DNA of 64,000 nucleotides from JALEFZ01 sp039820545 (GTDB lineage Bacteria; Bacteroidota; Bacteroidia; J057). This document shows, piece after piece, positions 1 to 7,696 of the stretch (position 1 is the first letter of the stretch; every line of letters begins with the position of its first letter). Both the position numbers and the translations under genes were made by a program. The stretch covers positions 1-64,000 of the forward strand of contig JBCBPW010000006.1 of NCBI GenBank assembly GCA_039820545.1, written 5' to 3'. The notes beneath the pieces were generated by a model, which did not search any database, was not told where the DNA came from, and saw nothing but the letters and a program-made list of their open reading frames with translations.

Positions 1-1
1 T

Positions 2-304
2 GAATTCCAGTATCATGTAACTTGCGAAGACTCAACTGTATGGATAAATGAAAATGAAATGGATCGTCGTAAATGCACAGAACGGAAACTTTTTAATCCC
101 TCTGGTCAACTACTAGAAAGAGATTGTGAGACTTTTTGGCAGAACTTTTACTATTCAAATGGAGATTCACATGATACAACCTTATACTCACAGGAGAGAT
201 TTACTTACGATTCCAAAGGACAGAAAACCTCATATCGATTATTTAGAGGACCTGAGCATAACTTGACAAGGTCTGAAAGGTGGGAGATTAAGTACTTTGA
301 GTAA
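2..304 (+). CDS. 3' end of a hypothetical protein (truncated by window edge)
   Basis: The reading frame is open from base 2 to a TAA at 302-304, so the gene begins outside the window. The visible 100 residues have many Tyr, Arg and Glu and short strand-like segments (FTYDSKGQKTSY, YFNPSG-like stretches) that resemble the YD/RHS-like or YwqK-like repeats of Bacteroidota cell-surface proteins. This resemblance is weak and no family is assigned. The first in-frame ATG is at 59, but the uninterrupted upstream frame argues that this is not the true start. A 104-base gap with no visible feature separates it from the convergent rhodanese gene. Confidence 0.5.
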   Translation, partial: EFQYHVTCEDSTVWINENEMDRRKCTERKLFNPSGQLLERDCETFWQNFYYSNGDSHDTTLYSQERFTYDSKGQKTSYRLFRGPEHNLTRSERWEIKYFE

Positions 305-407
305 GTTGATGCGAGATAGCCAACTTACCCTTTTACCCCAAGTCATCCTATAATTTTAAGAATTGATCATTTTAAATGAGGTATATAACAGTGTTAGATT
401 TTATTTC

Positions 408-923
408 TCAATAAACCTTTTCTCCTTTCTCCAACCATACCCCCCAAATCTGATCATAAGCGTGGACCTTTTGCGTAGCTTCTCCTGACTTATCGACTAA
501 AGGATAGCCTTGATTGGACCATTCAAAAATACCTCCGTACAAATTGGTTACATCCTCAAACCCCAATTCTTTGAGCTTCTCCCCTATTTTCTCGCTTCGA
601 TATCCTACTGAACAATAGACGACTACGGGCTGTTTTTTATCTAGCTTCTTCAAGCGTGTCGCATTAAAATCATCGTATCCCACCCATGTGGCCCCTTCAA
701 TATGGCTGATTTTGAACTCTCGCTTCTCGCGCGCATCTAGCAATTGGACTGATCGATACGTCTTGGATAATGAGTCTACCCCCATCAAGGGAACCGACTG
801 ATCAATCAGCATTTGAATCGTTTGATCGAAAGCAGGACTTTGTACTTTGACCTCTGAGGACTGTGCACAACCGACTAAATAACAGCCAAGACAACACAGG
901 AAAGATGATATGATATGTTTCAT
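408..923 (-). CDS. Rhodanese-like domain lipoprotein
   Basis: A single rhodanese domain follows a lipoprotein signal peptide (lipobox LVGC). The domain carries a DARE motif and the sulfur-carrying active-site loop CSVGYRS, which fits the CxxGxRS type, so it is probably catalytically competent. Rhodaneses transfer sulfane sulfur between thiols or cyanide; its partner is unknown. It should be anchored in the inner or outer membrane facing the periplasm. The frame extends upstream to an ATG at 968. I prefer the internal ATG at 923 because it gives a compact signal peptide and because the longer start would overlap the -7 element of the divergent M42 gene. Length from 923 is 171 aa. Confidence 0.85.
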   Translation of the reverse strand: MKHIISSFLCCLGCYLVGCAQSSEVKVQSPAFDQTIQMLIDQSVPLMGVDSLSKTYRSVQLLDAREKREFKISHIEGATWVGYDDFNATRLKKLDKKQPVVVYCSVGYRSEKIGEKLKELGFEDVTNLYGGIFEWSNQGYPLVDKSGEATQKVHAYDQIWGVWLEKGEKVY

Positions 924-967
924 GAATTTTTTGTTAAAAATCTTATGGCTGAACCTATTGAATTTCA

Positions 968-975
968 TAGCTTTG
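968..975 (+). promoter_or_regulatory. Putative -7 element of the M42 peptidase promoter
   Basis: TAGCTTTG matches the Bacteroidota -7 consensus TAnnTTTG exactly. No good -33 TTG lies at the expected distance, so support is partial. Transcription would start near 982, just before the first ATG (989) and about 25 nt before the second (1007). Confidence 0.35.
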
Positions 976-988
976 TCCCCATCAAAAA

Positions 989-2095
989 ATGATAGAAGAT
1001 AAACCTATGGCAGATTCATCCTTGCTCAATGAGCAGTCCCTTGCATTCATGGAATCATACCTTAACAACGCCTCACCTACGGGTTTTGAGTCCAGTGGAC
1101 AAAAACTATGGCTTGATTATATCAAACCTTTTGTGGATGAATATCATGTTGATACCTATGGAACGGCCTATGGCGTTGTAAATCCCGATGCTCCCTACAA
1201 GGTCGTCATTGAAGCACACGCAGATGAAATCGCATGGTTTGTCAACTACATCAATGAAGAAGGCTACATCTATGTCGTACGGAACGGAGGATCTGACCAC
1301 CAAATCGCTCCTTCCAAGCGTGTAAATATCCATACAGAAAATGGAATCATCAAGGCCGTTTTTGGTTGGCCTGCCATTCACACGCGTAGAAACGGCAAAG
1401 AACAAGCCCCTACCCTCAAAAATATTTTCCTCGATTGTGGATGTAGATCCAAGAAAGAGGTAGAAGAACTCGGCATCCAAGTAGGAGACGTCATTACCTA
1501 CGAAGATGCGTTCATGGTACTTAATAAGCAGTTTTATGTAGGTCGGGCACTCGACAATCGCATGGGTGGATTCATGATTGCGGAGGTGGCGCGCTTACTC
1601 AAAGAAAGAGAGATTCAACTTCCCTTCGGACTCTATGTAGTTAACTCAGTCCAGGAAGAAATCGGGCTGCGCGGAGCTGAAATGATCGCCGAGCGGATCA
1701 AGCCAGATGTCGCGATCGTCACTGATGTGACCCACGATACGAGCACGCCTATGATCGAAAAGATTACCCATGGCGACGTCAAAGCGGGTAAAGGCCCCTC
1801 GCTCACGGTAGCACCTGCTGTCCACAACAAACTGCTTCGCATCATACAAAACGCTGCCAAAGAAGAAGCAATTGACTTCCAGCGTGAGGCTGCTTCTAGA
1901 TCTACGGGAACTGATACAGATGCTTTCGCCTATTCTTCTGCTGGTGTACCCAGTGCATTGATCTCTCTCCCTCTGCGCTACATGCACACAACCGTGGAGA
2001 TGGCGCACAAGGACGATGTGGACGGGGTCATCAAACTAATCCTTGCGACCTTACAAAAGATCGAAGCAGGAATGGATTTCCGTTATTTTAAGTAG
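989..2095 (+). CDS. M42 family metallopeptidase (glutamyl aminopeptidase / FrvX type)
   Basis: 368 aa, full length for the M42 (TET aminopeptidase) family, a cytosolic dinuclear zinc or cobalt peptidase that removes N-terminal residues from peptides, often as a dodecamer. The metal site is visible: H77 and D79 in EAHADE, D189 in RALDNR, the catalytic pair E223/E224 in QEEIGLRGA, D246 in TDVTHD, and H333 in RYMHTTVE. No signal peptide is present. An alternative start is Met7 at 1007, which would leave a more natural leader if the -7 element at 968-975 is used. It is divergent from the rhodanese gene and appears monocistronic. Confidence 0.93.
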   Translation: MIEDKPMADSSLLNEQSLAFMESYLNNASPTGFESSGQKLWLDYIKPFVDEYHVDTYGTAYGVVNPDAPYKVVIEAHADEIAWFVNYINEEGYIYVVRNGGSDHQIAPSKRVNIHTENGIIKAVFGWPAIHTRRNGKEQAPTLKNIFLDCGCRSKKEVEELGIQVGDVITYEDAFMVLNKQFYVGRALDNRMGGFMIAEVARLLKEREIQLPFGLYVVNSVQEEIGLRGAEMIAERIKPDVAIVTDVTHDTSTPMIEKITHGDVKAGKGPSLTVAPAVHNKLLRIIQNAAKEEAIDFQREAASRSTGTDTDAFAYSSAGVPSALISLPLRYMHTTVEMAHKDDVDGVIKLILATLQKIEAGMDFRYFK

Positions 2096-2352
2096 ATGAG
2101 TAAGCATTCCATTTTTGGGGTCAGCAAATACTCTACAATTTTCATGTGAGGGAAAGGTAGTCATCAATAACCGTATGGATCTTTACTGAACAATGTTTAA
2201 AGGAAAAAATCAGATATTTTTGGTCGAATATGTATTTTTTTATATTCTGGTTATAGAATTGAACGTTGGGAGAGAAGAAAAATACAACTTTCTTTATTTT
2301 CATCTCTCATTTATAAAACCATTTAATCATTATTTTAGATCTCAGTTGTCCC

Positions 2353-2733
2353 ATGGAACAGGAAAGATATCAATCTCCAGAGGATTCGGACCAGTACGAA
2401 GAGCGGGATTTTAGAGAAGTAGAACTAGAGCTTGATCGCGAAGAGGGCTTATATTCACAAAAAAGTTACACTGTTGCGGTCATCCTATCGGCTATCTTCG
2501 GCGTATTGGGGATTCAGCACTTCTATCTGGGTCGTTGGGGTATGGGATTTTTTGACCTGGGATTGACAGTCGGTGGACTTGCATTTTTAGCAGCAGACAT
2601 GCCCTTGCTTGGAGCACTCTTACTTGGGCTCGACGGGATCCATACGATTTTTGTGACATATAAGCTACTCGTGGGAGAGTATCGAGATGGCAACGGATTG
2701 ATTGTTCCCTATCCTGGTCAAAAAAAGAAATAA
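2353..2733 (+). CDS. TM2 domain-containing protein
   Basis: 126 aa. An acidic cytosolic N-terminal tail of about 40 residues precedes a TM2 domain: a first hydrophobic helix from about residue 41, the conserved G-x-QHFYLGRWGMGFFDL turn, a second hydrophobic segment, and a third predicted helix ending in a basic tail. TM2 proteins are small membrane proteins of unknown biochemical role. A second TM2 gene follows 45 bases downstream in the same orientation, so the two probably form an operon. The 257 bases upstream are AT-rich, with a lone TATTTTTG (2215-2222) as a weak promoter candidate and no other feature seen. Confidence 0.85.
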   Translation: MEQERYQSPEDSDQYEERDFREVELELDREEGLYSQKSYTVAVILSAIFGVLGIQHFYLGRWGMGFFDLGLTVGGLAFLAADMPLLGALLLGLDGIHTIFVTYKLLVGEYRDGNGLIVPYPGQKKK

Positions 2734-2778
2734 ACCCTAATTATATTTAATCTACAACAACCAATAATTCGTCCTATT

Positions 2779-2991
2779 ATGGAAAAAAGTGACAAAGGAT
2801 TTGTTCCTACAGTACTTCTTTGCCTATTCTTGGGTGGGCTTGGCGTCCACAGATTTTATGTGGGTAAAACAGGTACTGGTATTCTCCAGCTTCTCACATT
2901 GGGTGGTTTGGGAATATGGTCTCTCGTCGATCTGATCATGATTATCACAGGAAATTTCAAGGATAGAGATGGCTTTGTGATTAAAAACTAA
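2779..2991 (+). CDS. Small TM2 domain protein
   Basis: 70 aa, close to a minimal TM2 domain: Lys-rich N-terminus, helix 1, the GGLGVHRFYVGKTGTG turn, helix 2, and a short C-terminal stretch with GNFKDRDGF. It is homologous to the preceding TM2 protein but lacks its acidic N-terminal extension. A strong terminator 60 bases after the stop ends the pair as one transcription unit. The function of the family is unknown. Confidence 0.85.
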   Translation: MEKSDKGFVPTVLLCLFLGGLGVHRFYVGKTGTGILQLLTLGGLGIWSLVDLIMIITGNFKDRDGFVIKN

Positions 2992-3049
2992 TCAAGCCCA
3001 CTCTTATATAATCTGTTAAGGATTGTAAAGAAATTATCCTTTCATTTAT

Positions 3050-3087
3050 ATGTGGCCTTACCCTTTGGGTTGGGCTACATTTTTTTA
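3050..3087 (+). terminator. Rho-independent terminator after the TM2 pair
   Basis: A stem of about 14 bp (ATGTGGCC..ACCC pairing with GGGT..GGCTACAT, with G-T pairs and one mismatch) has a TTTG loop and is followed by a run of seven T. It separates the TM2 operon from rpmI. Confidence 0.8.
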
Positions 3088-3178
3088 TGGCCTTGGTCAT
3101 TTTGAGCCTAAGATATAAGCATCCATCCCTATTTGAGCTTTTCATGAATCTCAATACAAACCTCATAAGGGGAATTTC

Positions 3179-3210
3179 TTTGGCAAAGAGAGAAATTTCC
3201 GCTACATTTG
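3179..3210 (+). promoter_or_regulatory. sigma-ABfr-type promoter of rpmI-rplT
   Basis: A TTG core at 3180-3182 is separated by 20 bases from TACATTTG at 3203-3210, an exact TAnnTTTG match. The predicted start near 3217 gives an 18-nt leader before the rpmI ATG. The promoter lies downstream of the TM2 terminator. Confidence 0.75.
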
Positions 3211-3234
3211 CACTCCGTTAAATCGAACATAATT

Positions 3235-3429
3235 ATGCCAAAAGTGAAATCTAACTCCGGGGCATCTAAGCGTTTTAAGAAAACCGCCTCAGGAAAGATT
3301 CGTCGGAAGCACGCATTCCATAACCACATTCTGACGAAGAAGACCAAAAAGCGCAAGAAGCGCCTCAAGAAAATGGGACTTGTTCATGAGTCAGACATGG
3401 GTCGTATTGAAGCTATGTTGGGCAAGTAA
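3235..3429 (+). CDS. rpmI: 50S ribosomal protein L35
   Basis: 64 aa, very basic, with the family N-terminus MPKVKSNSGASKRFKKT and the C-terminal RIEAMLGK end. The frame is open further upstream, but the ATG at 3235 gives the canonical L35 N-terminus. L35 binds 23S rRNA of the large subunit. rplT follows after 29 bases. The usual upstream partner infC is not present here; the upstream neighbour is a TM2 gene closed by a terminator. Confidence 0.97.
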   Translation: MPKVKSNSGASKRFKKTASGKIRRKHAFHNHILTKKTKKRKKRLKKMGLVHESDMGRIEAMLGK

Positions 3430-3458
3430 TTTTTTAACACTTAAAAGAGTAACAAGAA

Positions 3459-3803
3459 ATGCCTCGTTCAGTAAATACCGTAGCTTCAAGAGCTAGACGT
3501 AAGCGTATGATGAAGCATGCCAAGGGCTACTTCGGACGCAAGAAGAATGTGTGGACTGTAGCAAAAAACCAGATTGAAAAGTCTTGGCTATATGCTTACA
3601 GAGACAGAAAAAACAGAAAGCGCGAATTCCGCCGTCTTTGGATTCAGCGTATCAATGCAGGTGCACGTTTGCATGGTATGAGCTACTCCGTGTTTATCGG
3701 TAAGCTCAAAGAATCAGATGTGCAGCTTAACCGCAAAGTACTCGCTGACCTAGCAATGAATCATCCTGAAGCTTTCAAGGCTGTCATTGACACTGTCAAG
3801 TAG
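3459..3803 (+). CDS. rplT: 50S ribosomal protein L20
   Basis: 114 aa, the normal length for L20. The N-terminus MPRSVNTVASRARRKRMMKH and the block YAYRDRKNRKREFRRLWIQRINA are diagnostic. L20 is an early assembly protein that binds 23S rRNA and in some bacteria represses its own operon. It is the second gene of an rpmI-rplT operon, ending in a bidirectional terminator. Confidence 0.98.
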   Translation: MPRSVNTVASRARRKRMMKHAKGYFGRKKNVWTVAKNQIEKSWLYAYRDRKNRKREFRRLWIQRINAGARLHGMSYSVFIGKLKESDVQLNRKVLADLAMNHPEAFKAVIDTVK

Positions 3804-3824
3804 GCCTAAAGTCATAGAAAATAG

Positions 3825-3858
3825 AAAAACTGCTTCTCGCATGGGAAGCAGTTTTTTT
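3825..3858. terminator. Bidirectional terminator between rplT and the convergent lipoprotein gene
   Basis: A perfect 11-bp stem AAAACTGCTTC / GAAGCAGTTTT has an 8-base loop, seven T on the plus strand and a T-rich tract on the minus strand. It can serve both rplT and the minus-strand gene ending at 3887. Confidence 0.85.
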
Positions 3859-3886
3859 ATGTGTCTTATTTCTTCCTTGTGTCTGG

Positions 3887-5668
3887 TCAATTGACACGTC
3901 TTACTCCTCCCTCTTGATACTGGGCGATATTCACAGACTGGTTACTTTGCTTTCCGCTGAAGTAATACGGAATGTGCAGACTCTCATAAGGTACACTTGC
4001 ACGTAGGAGCGCATCCAACCCGAATCCTAAAGAAGGATCATAGGTCTCTAGTTTGCCCAATATGAATTTACCCAGATCGTACCCTTGGACCACAAAATTG
4101 CTAGGTGGATACCCATACTTCTGGAGGTAGCTTTGGCGGAGGGCTTCAAAATTACAATCCTCTGGATTCTGGAGATGAGAGGTAGAGAAAATCAACTCAT
4201 AGCTCTCTTTGATGTCACGAGGTATAGCATTGTAGCTGGATCTGAAGTGTGGAGAGCCCATGACGGGCATCAGTTTGTTGCGTTGACGTAGCACGTTGAT
4301 GATCAAACCTGCGGCTTCCTCATTCCCCATGACAGGGATATACACGCCAGAACCTGTAGAATCATCGGTAATCTCTCCTACCAACTTAGGGATTTGTTTG
4401 ACAGCTAATTCATAGTCAGAGTTGAAATTTAATGTATCAATCATTCCCCCCTTGAGGATAAACTGGTCCGCAAAGTGAATCGCTAGATTTTGTGTCGCTC
4501 CTCCACCATCTGTAAATACATACACACGATCCAAGCCTAGTACATCGTACGCATAGTCAGCCATACGGCGCCCGTGTGTCTCAGAAGAAGGATGCCCCAA
4601 AAAGGTAAACTGCTTCCCCTCCACCAAGTCTGGCGTCGGACTCAAAGGCACCACCATCGGTACGCCTCTACTCTCCGCCCATTCGGATAGGATGCGCGTC
4701 TGTGCATTGTATATGTCCCCCACAACAAGCGTGGGAACGAGTTGATCCAAACGATCAAGTGAAAGCCGCGTCTGAGATGTGTCTCGCTGAGAATCAAATA
4801 GCTCCACATATAATTGTTTTCCTTTCGTCGTATCAAATTCGTCAATAGCCATCTGAAAACCTTCCATAAACTCCAGACCTAAGCGGTTTTTTCCTGGAAT
4901 CTCTCTGTTGAACAGATTGCTGGTTTCATCTAAATACAAAGGAAGAGAAAGCGCGAGTCGGATAATATTGGGTTCAAATAAGGTTTGAGGATCCTCTACC
5001 TCATTGGTTCCCAATATCTTCGTCAAGAATTCAGACTCATCATTTCCCGTTTTCTGGAAAACCTCAAATTGTGTTTTGGCCTCTTCCAGATTCCCTTCTT
5101 GAACCAACTTGAAAATGATGGCCTCTTTGACATACACACGCCAAGATTTGGGAAATCTTGCTTCGATCCCCTTTAGTTTTTCTATCGAAAACTGTGTAAA
5201 TAAGGCCTCTTGAATATGGACCAATGCGTCATCCTGCAAGGCAGGATCAGACGATATATCTGCGATTTCTGTGAGCTTCACAAGCCCTTCTACTTTATCA
5301 TATTCCCGCGCTTTGTGCATACGGATCAGTGCCAGATGATACTCTGCTTCCTCCACATATCTAGACTCTGGAAATCCAATGACCAGCTTTTCAAAATTTT
5401 CCTTTGCGACATCGTCGTAGTTGGCGTAGTATGCTGCCAGACCTGCATAGTATAAAGCCATGGTCGTGGACCTGTGCATCTTCTCCCCTATTGCTGCATC
5501 GAAGGCATCCAATGCTTCGGGATAGTCCTTGCTCCGCAACAACCTTCTGCCTTCTGTGATGGACTGTTCAGCATCAGGATCTACAGGGATCTCAGCCACT
5601 TTTTGAAATAAAGAACAAGCAGAAAGGCTGATGGCCAGCCAAATGAGGATAAGATAGCGAGTGGTCAT
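3887..5668 (-). CDS. TPR / type I periplasmic-binding-fold lipoprotein (LpoA-like)
   Basis: 593 aa. A lipoprotein signal peptide (lipobox LSAC, Cys18) is followed by an N-terminal tetratricopeptide-like region (about 35-200, with A-x-Y-x-A-x-x-x-F periodicity) and a C-terminal type I periplasmic-binding domain (about 235-575; VVGDIYNAQTR, VPLSP, GYPPSNFVVQGYD). The same TPR plus binding-fold layout occurs in LpoA, the lipoprotein that activates penicillin-binding protein 1A, and in leucine-binding-like proteins. A role at the peptidoglycan or as a solute sensor is inferred. No transporter permease is nearby. The next gene upstream is a clear paralog. Confidence 0.7.
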   Translation of the reverse strand: MTTRYLILIWLAISLSACSLFQKVAEIPVDPDAEQSITEGRRLLRSKDYPEALDAFDAAIGEKMHRSTTMALYYAGLAAYYANYDDVAKENFEKLVIGFPESRYVEEAEYHLALIRMHKAREYDKVEGLVKLTEIADISSDPALQDDALVHIQEALFTQFSIEKLKGIEARFPKSWRVYVKEAIIFKLVQEGNLEEAKTQFEVFQKTGNDESEFLTKILGTNEVEDPQTLFEPNIIRLALSLPLYLDETSNLFNREIPGKNRLGLEFMEGFQMAIDEFDTTKGKQLYVELFDSQRDTSQTRLSLDRLDQLVPTLVVGDIYNAQTRILSEWAESRGVPMVVPLSPTPDLVEGKQFTFLGHPSSETHGRRMADYAYDVLGLDRVYVFTDGGGATQNLAIHFADQFILKGGMIDTLNFNSDYELAVKQIPKLVGEITDDSTGSGVYIPVMGNEEAAGLIINVLRQRNKLMPVMGSPHFRSSYNAIPRDIKESYELIFSTSHLQNPEDCNFEALRQSYLQKYGYPPSNFVVQGYDLGKFILGKLETYDPSLGFGLDALLRASVPYESLHIPYYFSGKQSNQSVNIAQYQEGGVRRVN

Positions 5669-5761
5669 AAGTGCAATATCAGTTAGCTAATAGTGTTTAC
5701 AGATGAGATTTTGTCCTTTTGGCACAGATTCACTGTAAACCTGAAGCGTAAGATTCAAACG

Positions 5762-5778
5762 ACCTCTAAAGATAGAGG
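5762..5778. terminator. Short hairpin after the second LpoA-like gene
   Basis: A perfect 7-bp stem ACCTCTA / TAGAGGT has a 4-base loop, 8 bases beyond the minus-strand stop codon. On the minus strand the U-tract is poor. On the plus strand six T follow, but no plus-strand gene ends here. It may be only a 3'-end processing hairpin. Confidence 0.35.
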
Positions 5779-5785
5779 TGATTTT

Positions 5786-7612
5786 TTAATCTTCGGTTAT
5801 AAACAAGAAATTCTCCTGAGACTTTTTTTCGCAATTTATACATTTGACCCCTTCCTTTGAGTATTGGAGGATATTGACTGATTGATTGACTGCCTGTCCA
5901 CGAAAGTCCATATCCATATGTAGGCCCGAAGTCACGGGATGATTGCGAATAAAAGTGCCTAGATCGTACAAAGATTGGTCCACATAATCTGATAGCACCT
6001 CTCTTGTATATTTTCCAAGATCAAATCCTTGCACCATATATTGACTGGGTGGATATCCGTAGGTCTTCAATACCGATTGAAAAAACTTTTCCACTTCGAA
6101 TGTTCCTTTCTCCAAAAAGTAACTCGAGGTGTATAAGAGCTTGTATCTTTCTTTTAGATCCCGATCAATGTTGTTGTAACGTTCTCCCCAGTGAGGTCCA
6201 CCCATGATTTTCATGTCCACATCCAGTGCTTGCATCTGACTGACGATTAGTCCTGCTGTCTCCTGCTGTCCTTGAATAGGAATATAAACCCCATCGGCTC
6301 CTGAGACCTTCAACTCTCTGACCTTTTGAGTGATCTCTTTCCGATCCTCTTTTTCTTCCGCCAATGGGACTTCATACAAGATACTCTTGCCTCCAAGGGT
6401 ATCGAATAATTGCTGAAAAGAAAAAGCAAGTAGCTTCGCACTATTTCCTCCGTCTGACCAGACGACAACTGTATCTAGAAGCAAGTACTGCCGAGCATAG
6501 ATCGCCATGGCTTCGGCATGTTGCTGAGCCGATGGGTGGGCTAATAATACGTGGGATTTATTGTAAGAAAGAGAAGAGGAAGGGCTAAGCGGTACGATTT
6601 GGGTGGTCGTTTGGGCTTCGCACCAAACAGAGAGTTGCCTAGATTCCCGATTGAAAATGTCTCCAATCACCAAATCAGGTTCCATGACATCTAGGCGAGC
6701 AAGAATCTCTTCCATCGTCATTGAATCTCTCTCAGAGTCCAGGATTTCTACATAGACCTTTGCCGTACCCTCTAAACTATCCTCCAAGCCCATCAAAAAA
6801 CCCTCTACCCACTCCATCGCGATCTGTTTTTGCTTGGGTAGTTCTTCTGCTCCTTCCCAGACCATGGGATTATCCCCCCAATTTGCTGGAATGACCACAG
6901 CAACTTTGAGTACATCTGAGCCTACATATTTATATTCTGGCTCCTTGCGTATCATCGTCTCTACAAATGGAGAGAATAAACCGTAGCTTTCTTGGTAATA
7001 TCGATACATTTCTCGCACCATCGAGAAGCGCTCTTGCTGATAATAGTGGTGAGCCAGTGCCTCGACAAAATAGGTCTGCCTAAGGGTGTCAAAACTGAGC
7101 ATCCAAAGCTCCAGGCTATCATCTGGTACTTCGAAGAATAAATATTGCTGCGTAGCGAGATAAGCATCCTGTCTCAAGCTCTGAGTAGAGGCGGAGTCTA
7201 CCAGATCAAAGAGGATCGCCAACGATTGTTTTTGAGTAACATTGGCCGAGTCTCGCAACCCCATGATTCCCAGGTGATACAGAGCATCCTCTCTGTACCT
7301 GGAATCTGTGTACTCCCTGCCAAAAGCCATGAAGTACCTCTCTGCTCTTAACCAGTCCTCTAAAAAGTAGTGACTCAATCCGAGAAAATATCTTGCGGTA
7401 CTTGTCGCTTGATGGTCGGGGCGCCTACTCGCTGCTTGGAAGGCTTGTGCAGCAAGATCGTAGCTTCCTTGGGAAAGAAAATATTTTCCTTGCTCGATGA
7501 AGTTTTCTGCTGTGGTATCTCTTTGCAAGGAATCAGGTAAGAACTGGGTTTGAGCTTGGGCCATGTGAATCATTCCCAGCAAAAAGAGCAAAACAAAAAA
7601 TCGCATATACAT
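5786..7612 (-). CDS. TPR / type I periplasmic-binding-fold secreted protein (paralog)
   Basis: 608 aa with a Sec signal peptide (AQA cleavage near residue 20) but no lipobox, so it is probably soluble in the periplasm. Domain order matches the neighbour: TPR-like repeats (about 30-220) and a type I periplasmic-binding domain (about 235-585). Shared blocks include EGFLMGLED, VIGDIFNRESRQLSVW, VPLSP, GVYIPIQGQQETAGLIV, RDLKERYKLLYTSS and YGYPPSQYMVQGFDLGK. A C-terminal CINCEKK tail is unique to this copy and could form a metal site or disulfide. It is encoded immediately downstream of guaA. Met3 (7606) is an equally good start. Function is inferred only. Confidence 0.7.
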   Translation of the reverse strand: MYMRFFVLLFLLGMIHMAQAQTQFLPDSLQRDTTAENFIEQGKYFLSQGSYDLAAQAFQAASRRPDHQATSTARYFLGLSHYFLEDWLRAERYFMAFGREYTDSRYREDALYHLGIMGLRDSANVTQKQSLAILFDLVDSASTQSLRQDAYLATQQYLFFEVPDDSLELWMLSFDTLRQTYFVEALAHHYYQQERFSMVREMYRYYQESYGLFSPFVETMIRKEPEYKYVGSDVLKVAVVIPANWGDNPMVWEGAEELPKQKQIAMEWVEGFLMGLEDSLEGTAKVYVEILDSERDSMTMEEILARLDVMEPDLVIGDIFNRESRQLSVWCEAQTTTQIVPLSPSSSLSYNKSHVLLAHPSAQQHAEAMAIYARQYLLLDTVVVWSDGGNSAKLLAFSFQQLFDTLGGKSILYEVPLAEEKEDRKEITQKVRELKVSGADGVYIPIQGQQETAGLIVSQMQALDVDMKIMGGPHWGERYNNIDRDLKERYKLLYTSSYFLEKGTFEVEKFFQSVLKTYGYPPSQYMVQGFDLGKYTREVLSDYVDQSLYDLGTFIRNHPVTSGLHMDMDFRGQAVNQSVNILQYSKEGVKCINCEKKSQENFLFITED

Positions 7613-7690
7613 TGTTCATTTTACATTGTTCATTTTTCACCTGTCAGTTAATCCAATTTATGATATCTGATACATGAAAAATGAACAATG
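7611..7690. repeat. Direct and inverted ATTGTTCATTTT repeats between guaA and the paralog
   Basis: ATTGTTCATTTT occurs at 7611-7622 and 7625-7636. A perfect 16-bp inverted copy (CATTGTTCATTTTTCA at 7624-7639, complement at 7675-7690) encloses a 35-base loop. It fills the whole guaA to paralog gap. It could be a weak terminator or a small mobile-repeat remnant. Confidence 0.6.
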
Positions 7691-7696
7691 CTTCTG

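Noticed and set aside
1646..2008. Minus-strand ORF inside the M42 peptidase gene
   Set aside because: Fully antisense to a well-conserved gene with all catalytic residues; no domain.
2193..2414. 73-residue plus-strand ORF before the TM2 gene
   Set aside because: AT-rich, low-complexity and overlaps the TM2 start in another frame.
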